Origin: Candidatus Saccharibacteria bacterium oral taxon 488
GTDB taxonomy: Bacteria > Patescibacteriota > Saccharimonadia > Saccharimonadales > Saccharimonadaceae
Assembly (NCBI GenBank): GCA_010202465.1
Contig: CP047919.1
Coordinates: 1 to 64,000, forward strand
Reading direction: 5' to 3'
DNA: 64,000 nucleotides
Shown: positions 59,807 to 64,000 of the stretch, piece by piece
Numbering within the stretch: the stretch's first letter is position 1
Layout: every line of letters begins with the position of its first letter
Program-made: the position numbers and the translations under genes
Notes under the pieces: generated by a model
What the model was told of the DNA's origin: nothing
What the model saw: the letters and a program-made list of their open reading frames with translations, nothing else
The model's database searches: none

Positions 59807-59980
59807 ATGAATGCAGCCCAAATTATTACTGATGACATGTCTCTGGAAGAAAAGCTGAGTGCTATTGATGCGGCGATGAAAGCAGTGCAGCAGGCAGCTG
59901 ATGACCAGGCAAAAAAATCTGGTGGTATTGCGGCGCCGCTCGACCCCGCAAGCTTGACGGTCTGTGATGGTTGTGAATAA
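59807..59980 (+). CDS. 57-residue protein with C-terminal CxxC
   Basis: MNAAQIITDDMSLEEKLSAI begins a 57-residue product: helical, Gln/Ala-rich, then GGIAAPLDPASLTVCDGCE at the end. The closing CDGC could bind metal or form a disulfide; a modified-peptide precursor is a more speculative reading. TATACT (about 59781-59786) and GGGGAA give promoter and RBS, and a strong terminator follows at once, so it is a real single-gene unit. Confidence 0.65.
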   Translation: MNAAQIITDDMSLEEKLSAIDAAMKAVQQAADDQAKKSGGIAAPLDPASLTVCDGCE

Positions 59981-59986
59981 AACAAC

Positions 59987-60013
59987 AGAGGTGTCAATTC
60001 GACGCCTCTTTTG
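59987..60013 (+). terminator. Rho-independent terminator after the 57-residue gene
   Basis: AGAGGTGTC (59987-59995) pairs with GACGCCTCT (60001-60009, one wobble) and is followed by TTT. Confidence 0.88.
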
Positions 60014-60029
60014 ATAAGTTGGAGAAGTG

Positions 60030-61607
60030 ATGACGAAGAAGTATATTTTTGTTACTGGTGGCGTGCTGTCAGGCGTTGGCAAGGGCATCACGGCGGCGAG
60101 TATCGGTGCAGTGCTGCAGGCCAAGGGCATCGCCGTGTCGGCCCAAAAGTGCGATCCATATCTGAATGTTGATGCTGGGCTGCTAAATCCCAAAGAGCAC
60201 GGCGAGTGCTTTGTGACCAGAGACGGCGCCGAGACCGATTTGGATTTGGGACATTATGAGCGATTTTTGGATTTAGAATTGACGCGGAAAAACACCACGC
60301 TGTCAGGCCGATTGCTGCGCGATTTGATCGCCGATGAGCGGGCTGGTAAGTTTGGCGGCCAGACGGTACAGATGGTGCCGCATTTGACTAATTCTATCAA
60401 GGCAGCTATCCGCGAGGCGGCCGAAGGCGACGTTCATATCGTGGAAATTGGCGGTACAGTCGGCGACTACGAGGGCCTGAGCTTTATCGAGGCGATCCGC
60501 GGTTTTGCGCTGGATGTGGGGCGGGAGAATTGCCTATTCGTGCATGTGGTATATGTACCATTTTTGGAGGCATCGCATGAATATAAGACTAAGCCGGCTC
60601 AGAATGCGCTGGCGGATCTTCGCGGTTTTGGAATTATGCCGGATGTGGTGGCGGTGCGGACTGAGGGTCATGACAAGCCGCCGCGCAGTATCGGCGAAAA
60701 AATTGCTATTTCGTCTGGCGTACGCCGCGAGGGAATCATTATGATGCCAAATGTTGACACCGTGTATGAAGTGCCATTGACGGTGTATCGCGATCTGGGC
60801 AAGTTATTGGGCGAATTTACCGACAATTCAGTGGAGCCAAATTTACAGCGATGGAAACGTCTAGCTCAGCGTGATACTACTGAGTATGCCAAGCGGGTAA
60901 CCGTCGGCTTGGTGGCTAAATACATTGATAATTCTGATACCTACTTATCAGTGACCGAGGCGCTAAAGTCTGCCGCTTGGGCGAACAAAAGCGAGATTTC
61001 TATCAAGTGGATTAACGCTGAGACAGCCAGTGAAGCTGATTTTGCCAGCGTTGACGCTATCGTGGTGCCGGGCGGTTTTGGCACGCGCGGCGTGGAGGGG
61101 AAGATTAAAGCAGCTGAATATTGTATAAAAAACAACAAGCCGTATCTAGGAATTTGCCTGGGTTTGCAGGCGGCGGTCATTGCGGCGGCGCGTTTGGGCG
61201 GCGTAGCGAATGCTAACAGCGAAGAGTTTGGCGCTGAGCCTGGCGCGAATGTGGTGTACATTATGGACGGCCAGCAGGGCAAGCAGTCGACTGGCGGCAC
61301 GATGCGCCTCGGCGATTATCCGGCGGTGCTGAAATCTGGTTCGCTTGTTGCTAAAATTTATGGTAAAACAGAGGTAATTGAGCGGCATCGCCATCGCTAC
61401 GAAGTGAATCAAGATTTTGTTCAAGCGATTGAGAGGGGCGGCCTGGTGATTTCTGGCACGTCGCCGAACGGTCAGCTGGTGGAATTTATCGAAGCGCCGC
61501 ATCATCGGTATTTCGTGGCCACGCAAGCTCATCCTGAATTTAAGTCGCGCCCGTTCCGCCCGCATCCACTATTTGACGGGCTGATTCGAGCCAGCTTGAC
61601 AAAGTAA
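60030..61607 (+). CDS. pyrG: CTP synthase
   Basis: Makes CTP from UTP, glutamine and ATP. 525 residues from the ATG at 60030 (MTKKYIFVTGGVLSGVGKGI), after GGAG. The N-terminal synthase domain has SGVGKGITAAS and the CTP/UTP-site motifs KCDPYLNVDAG and EIGGTVGDYE; the C-terminal glutamine amidotransferase domain has the nucleophile Cys in GICLGLQ and the His-Glu pair in AQAHPEFKSRP. Full length. A promoter for the next small gene lies in its last codons. Confidence 0.97.
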   Translation: MTKKYIFVTGGVLSGVGKGITAASIGAVLQAKGIAVSAQKCDPYLNVDAGLLNPKEHGECFVTRDGAETDLDLGHYERFLDLELTRKNTTLSGRLLRDLIADERAGKFGGQTVQMVPHLTNSIKAAIREAAEGDVHIVEIGGTVGDYEGLSFIEAIRGFALDVGRENCLFVHVVYVPFLEASHEYKTKPAQNALADLRGFGIMPDVVAVRTEGHDKPPRSIGEKIAISSGVRREGIIMMPNVDTVYEVPLTVYRDLGKLLGEFTDNSVEPNLQRWKRLAQRDTTEYAKRVTVGLVAKYIDNSDTYLSVTEALKSAAWANKSEISIKWINAETASEADFASVDAIVVPGGFGTRGVEGKIKAAEYCIKNNKPYLGICLGLQAAVIAAARLGGVANANSEEFGAEPGANVVYIMDGQQGKQSTGGTMRLGDYPAVLKSGSLVAKIYGKTEVIERHRHRYEVNQDFVQAIERGGLVISGTSPNGQLVEFIEAPHHRYFVATQAHPEFKSRPFRPHPLFDGLIRASLTK

Positions 61608-61624
61608 AAAACTTATGCTAACAT
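61596..61624 (+). promoter_or_regulatory. Promoter before the 51-residue gene
   Basis: TTGACA (61596-61601), 17 bases, TAACAT (61619-61624), inside the 3' end of pyrG. The stretch from TTGACA to TGCTA matches the promoter at 26852 with two differences in 25 bases. Confidence 0.7.
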
Positions 61625-61660
61625 ACGGCCAGATAGTACCTAACATAAAAAGGAATAAAA

Positions 61661-61816
61661 ATGGCTGAAGAAACAATTGAAACACATGATCCGCTTGATG
61701 GGACGACGTTAAGTCATGACGATGCCTCGGCGCTTGGGTATGTTTTGCGTCATGTCAAGGGCTCGAGTCCGAGCTCGGTGACGCTGCTGCAGCTGGAAGA
61801 AATGAGTCAAGAGTAA
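61661..61816 (+). CDS. 51-residue acidic protein of unknown function
   Basis: Product begins MAEETIETHDPLDGTTLSHD and ends LLQLEEMSQE: acidic, soluble, no Cys and no membrane segment. AAAAGGAA precedes the ATG. Promoter and part of the leader (GGCCAGATA, AACATAAAAA) match those of the His-rich gene at 26928. It lies between pyrG and argS. No family recognised. Confidence 0.6.
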   Translation: MAEETIETHDPLDGTTLSHDDASALGYVLRHVKGSSPSSVTLLQLEEMSQE

Positions 61817-61846
61817 AACTGCTTGTTGTCTGCTATACTGAAAGGT

Positions 61847-63478
61847 ATGGAGCAGATTATTTCTCAGGCGGTGAAGCAACTTTTTGATCAGGATGTATCG
61901 GTGCAGTTGACGCGCCCTGATCCAAAATTTGGTGATTTTGCGACGAATGTGGCGCTGCAGTTGGCGAAACCACTGGGCAAAAGTCCGCGCGAGATTGCCG
62001 AGGCGATTGCCAAAGAGCTGCGTGGCCGCCAGGAGTTTAGCGAGGTCAGTGTGGCTGGGCCAGGCTTTATCAATGTGAAATTGAGCGATCAAGCGGTGCT
62101 TGAGTCGTTGAAAGTGCGACCAGCCACCAATCGTTCAGGTCAAACGGTCGTTATTGAGACCAACTGCCCGAATCCGTTCAAAGCCATGCACATTGGTCAC
62201 GCTTTGAATGCGATTTTGGCAGACACCATGGCGAACTTACTGGCGGTGGACGGCGCGGCGGTACACCGGGTCAGTTACCACGGTGATGTCGGTACGCATG
62301 TCGGCAAGAGTATGTGGGCGATTCTTCGCGAAATTGACGGCGATGTCAGCAAATTAAACGCTATTCCGGCTGATAAGCGCAACGAGTTTATGAGCCGTAT
62401 GTACGTTGAAGGGGCGCGGGCAGCCAAGGAATCACCAGAGGCACGGGTGAAAATTGATGAGCTGGCCAAGCAATCGTTTGTGTTGGACGATCCGCTGTAC
62501 AAGCAGGTGTACGAGATTTGTAAGGCCTGGAGCTTTGATGAAATTGACGCCAATGTGGCGCGGCTGGGAAATGTGCCAATTGAGCGGCGTTATGTCGAGA
62601 GCGAGACTGAAGTACCAGGCAAGGCCTTGATCAAAGAAAAAACCCCAGAGATCTTTACCAAGTCGGATGGCGCATATATCTTCAAGGGTAGCCAGTATGG
62701 TGCGTTTGATAATGTGTTTATCGGTTCGCACGGCAACGGGCTGTATGGCGCACACGACATGGGGCTGATTCAGTTGAAACATCAGGATTATCCGAACTTA
62801 GATTTGTCAGTTACCGTCAATGGCGAAGAGCAGGCGGCGTATTTCCGCGGGGTGATCGCTGCTAGTGAACTCGCAATCCTAGAGCTGAAAGGTAAATTAT
62901 TTAATTATGCGACTGGACTAGTTAAACTAACGACTGGTAAAATGAGTTCGCGTACTGGCGAGGTGATTACCATTGATTGGTTGTTTAACGAGTTCAAAAA
63001 AGCCATCAAGCAAGCTGGCGGCGAGCCGACCGACGAAGTAGTGGCGGGCGCGTTGCGCTATCAATTCCTGAAGGTAAAAATCGGTAGCGACGTAGTGTTT
63101 GACATTAACGACGCGGTTAGTTTGACGGGTAACACTGGTAGCTACCTGCAATATGCACACGCTCGGGCGCGAGGAATTTTGGCAAAATCTGAGCAAGCAG
63201 TTGCATTTCCGACAGAATTGTTCGACGAAGATCGGCTGTTAGTCAGGAAAATGAGTGAATACGCCGAGGCGGTTAACCGCGCTACCGAAAGTTTGGAGCC
63301 GCATCATGTCTGCGCCTACCTGTTTGAGCTGGCGCAAGAATTCAACCGCTACTACGAGAAAAACCAAGTTGTCGGCAGCGATAAAGAAGCGCACCGCGTC
63401 GGTTTGGTGGCAGTGTACGCGGATATTTTGAAGGCGGGACTCACCATTCTTGGTATCGTTGCCCCTGATAAATTGTAA
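61847..63478 (+). CDS. argS: Arginyl-tRNA synthetase
   Basis: Charges tRNA-Arg. 543 residues from the ATG at 61847 (MEQIISQAVKQLF). N-terminal tRNA-D-loop domain (1-80), class I catalytic core with NCPNPFKAMHIGHALNAI (the HIGH motif at about 111-114), the variant KMSKS loop TGKMSSRTGEVIT near 365, and a C-terminal anticodon domain (from about 430) with YAHARARGIL. TATACT (61834-61839) ends seven bases before the ATG. Full length. Confidence 0.96.
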   Translation: MEQIISQAVKQLFDQDVSVQLTRPDPKFGDFATNVALQLAKPLGKSPREIAEAIAKELRGRQEFSEVSVAGPGFINVKLSDQAVLESLKVRPATNRSGQTVVIETNCPNPFKAMHIGHALNAILADTMANLLAVDGAAVHRVSYHGDVGTHVGKSMWAILREIDGDVSKLNAIPADKRNEFMSRMYVEGARAAKESPEARVKIDELAKQSFVLDDPLYKQVYEICKAWSFDEIDANVARLGNVPIERRYVESETEVPGKALIKEKTPEIFTKSDGAYIFKGSQYGAFDNVFIGSHGNGLYGAHDMGLIQLKHQDYPNLDLSVTVNGEEQAAYFRGVIAASELAILELKGKLFNYATGLVKLTTGKMSSRTGEVITIDWLFNEFKKAIKQAGGEPTDEVVAGALRYQFLKVKIGSDVVFDINDAVSLTGNTGSYLQYAHARARGILAKSEQAVAFPTELFDEDRLLVRKMSEYAEAVNRATESLEPHHVCAYLFELAQEFNRYYEKNQVVGSDKEAHRVGLVAVYADILKAGLTILGIVAPDKL

Positions 63479-63510
63479 AATATTAGTAAATATTGTATGA
63501 TACAGCAGAG

Positions 63511-64000
63511 ATGGAAGAGCATCTTTCTGCTAATTTGATGACGCCTAAACGGCAATTAGTTAAGGCTGAGCCAGGACTACGACGTGAACTTTTATTAGAC
63601 TCGCAGCAGCTGAAGTTGATTCGTGTGGTGTATGAACAGTCTCCGCAGACGTATGATGCTGCAACGAAGGCGGCAGTTAATATAGCACAGGTGGTGCGAC
63701 AAACGGTGGATTTTGCTCCGACTTCGGCTGATTCACCGCTACTCAATGCAGTTGAAGTTGCCAATCGTGAGGCTACAAACTGTTTTGGCCATGTCATTAT
63801 TGCCTCAGAATGTCTGGAGCAGCTCGGCATTGAGCATTTTGTCAGTTATGCGAATCAGCACGCCATGGTGACACTATTTGATCGGAGCAGTGAGCGAGCT
63901 TTTTTGCTGGATGTAGCGACGGAGGAGTTGTGCTGTGATATGACTGGCGTAATTGGCAGCGGTGCGCCCAACCCGCTTGACCAGTTGGCGATGGGTGAGT
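63511..64000 (+). CDS. Partial gene at window end, transglutaminase-like pattern
   Basis: Open from the ATG at 63511 to the window edge (163 codons seen). It begins MEEHLSANLMTPKRQLVKAE. The segment NCFGHVIIASECLEQLGIEH, then ANQHAMVTLFD and AFLLDVATEE have a Cys-His-Asp spacing as in transglutaminase-like or papain-like folds, but this is a weak resemblance. TATGAT lies nine bases before the ATG. The 3' end is outside the window. Confidence 0.6.
   Translation, partial: MEEHLSANLMTPKRQLVKAEPGLRRELLLDSQQLKLIRVVYEQSPQTYDAATKAAVNIAQVVRQTVDFAPTSADSPLLNAVEVANREATNCFGHVIIASECLEQLGIEHFVSYANQHAMVTLFDRSSERAFLLDVATEELCCDMTGVIGSGAPNPLDQLAMGE

Noticed and set aside
1-64000. Alternative genetic code with UGA as glycine
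   Set aside because: Several complete conserved genes end at UGA in the expected place, and no family protein needs readthrough.

Overview
The window is chromosomal DNA from a member of the Candidate Phyla Radiation, most likely Saccharibacteria (TM7). It opens at dnaA and an oriC-like spacer. It pairs compact housekeeping genes (short MurE and MurF forms, split GroESL regulation by CIRCE, an aerobic ribonucleotide reductase) with a long type IV secretion-like locus. UGA is an ordinary stop throughout (for example in comFC and murE), so the Gracilibacteria code is excluded. No rRNA, CRISPR, transposase, integrase or relaxase was seen. The taxonomic call is inference from gene content; no database search was run.

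Layout: 1-2.7 kb holds dnaA, oriC and dnaN. 2.7-18.7 kb (minus strand) is a ten-gene envelope and secretion operon: two VirB6/TrbL-like membrane proteins, PrgI, a separate VirB4 N-domain-like protein, the VirB4 ATPase, a 1071-residue protein with a C-terminal C39-like peptidase, three bitopic proteins, and a secreted lysozyme-CHAP hydrolase. Then come a Tat-type lipoprotein, tRNA-Asp and six tandem pilin-like genes (20.1-22.4 kb); a seventh pilin lies at 26.1-26.5 kb. No VirD4 coupling protein is present, so the apparatus looks like a surface or secretion machine rather than a conjugation system. 22.5-34 kb has hsp20, comFC, rlmH, an SGNH protein, tRNA-Arg and tRNA-Ser genes, a frameshifted valS, a FemAB-like gene, tsaD with an insert, and murE. 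33.6-35.7 kb encodes a three-domain RNA repair enzyme.

35.8-42.4 kb is an accessory, AT-richer island. It has a large secreted SGNH protein followed by an array of small membrane-protein genes, several preceded by a repeat that is also the coding tail of the SGNH gene, and by a deleted duplicate of that gene's 3' end. 42.4-64 kb returns to core genes: murF, a probable nuclease-fold protein, CIRCE-groES-groEL, an M15 peptidase fusion, a PGI/PMI-type isomerase, a MacB-like ABC transporter, tRNA-Ser, an ATP-grasp ligase, folC, nrdA-nrdB under NrdR-like boxes, pyrG, argS, and a partial gene running off the end.

Many genes have a TATAAT-like box only 6-8 nt before the start codon, suggesting that leaderless mRNA is common. 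The best candidates for undescribed biology are the SGNH/small-membrane-protein cassette array, the kinase-phosphatase-ligase RNA repair protein, the promoter/leader module shared by two small genes, and the leaderless promoter architecture.
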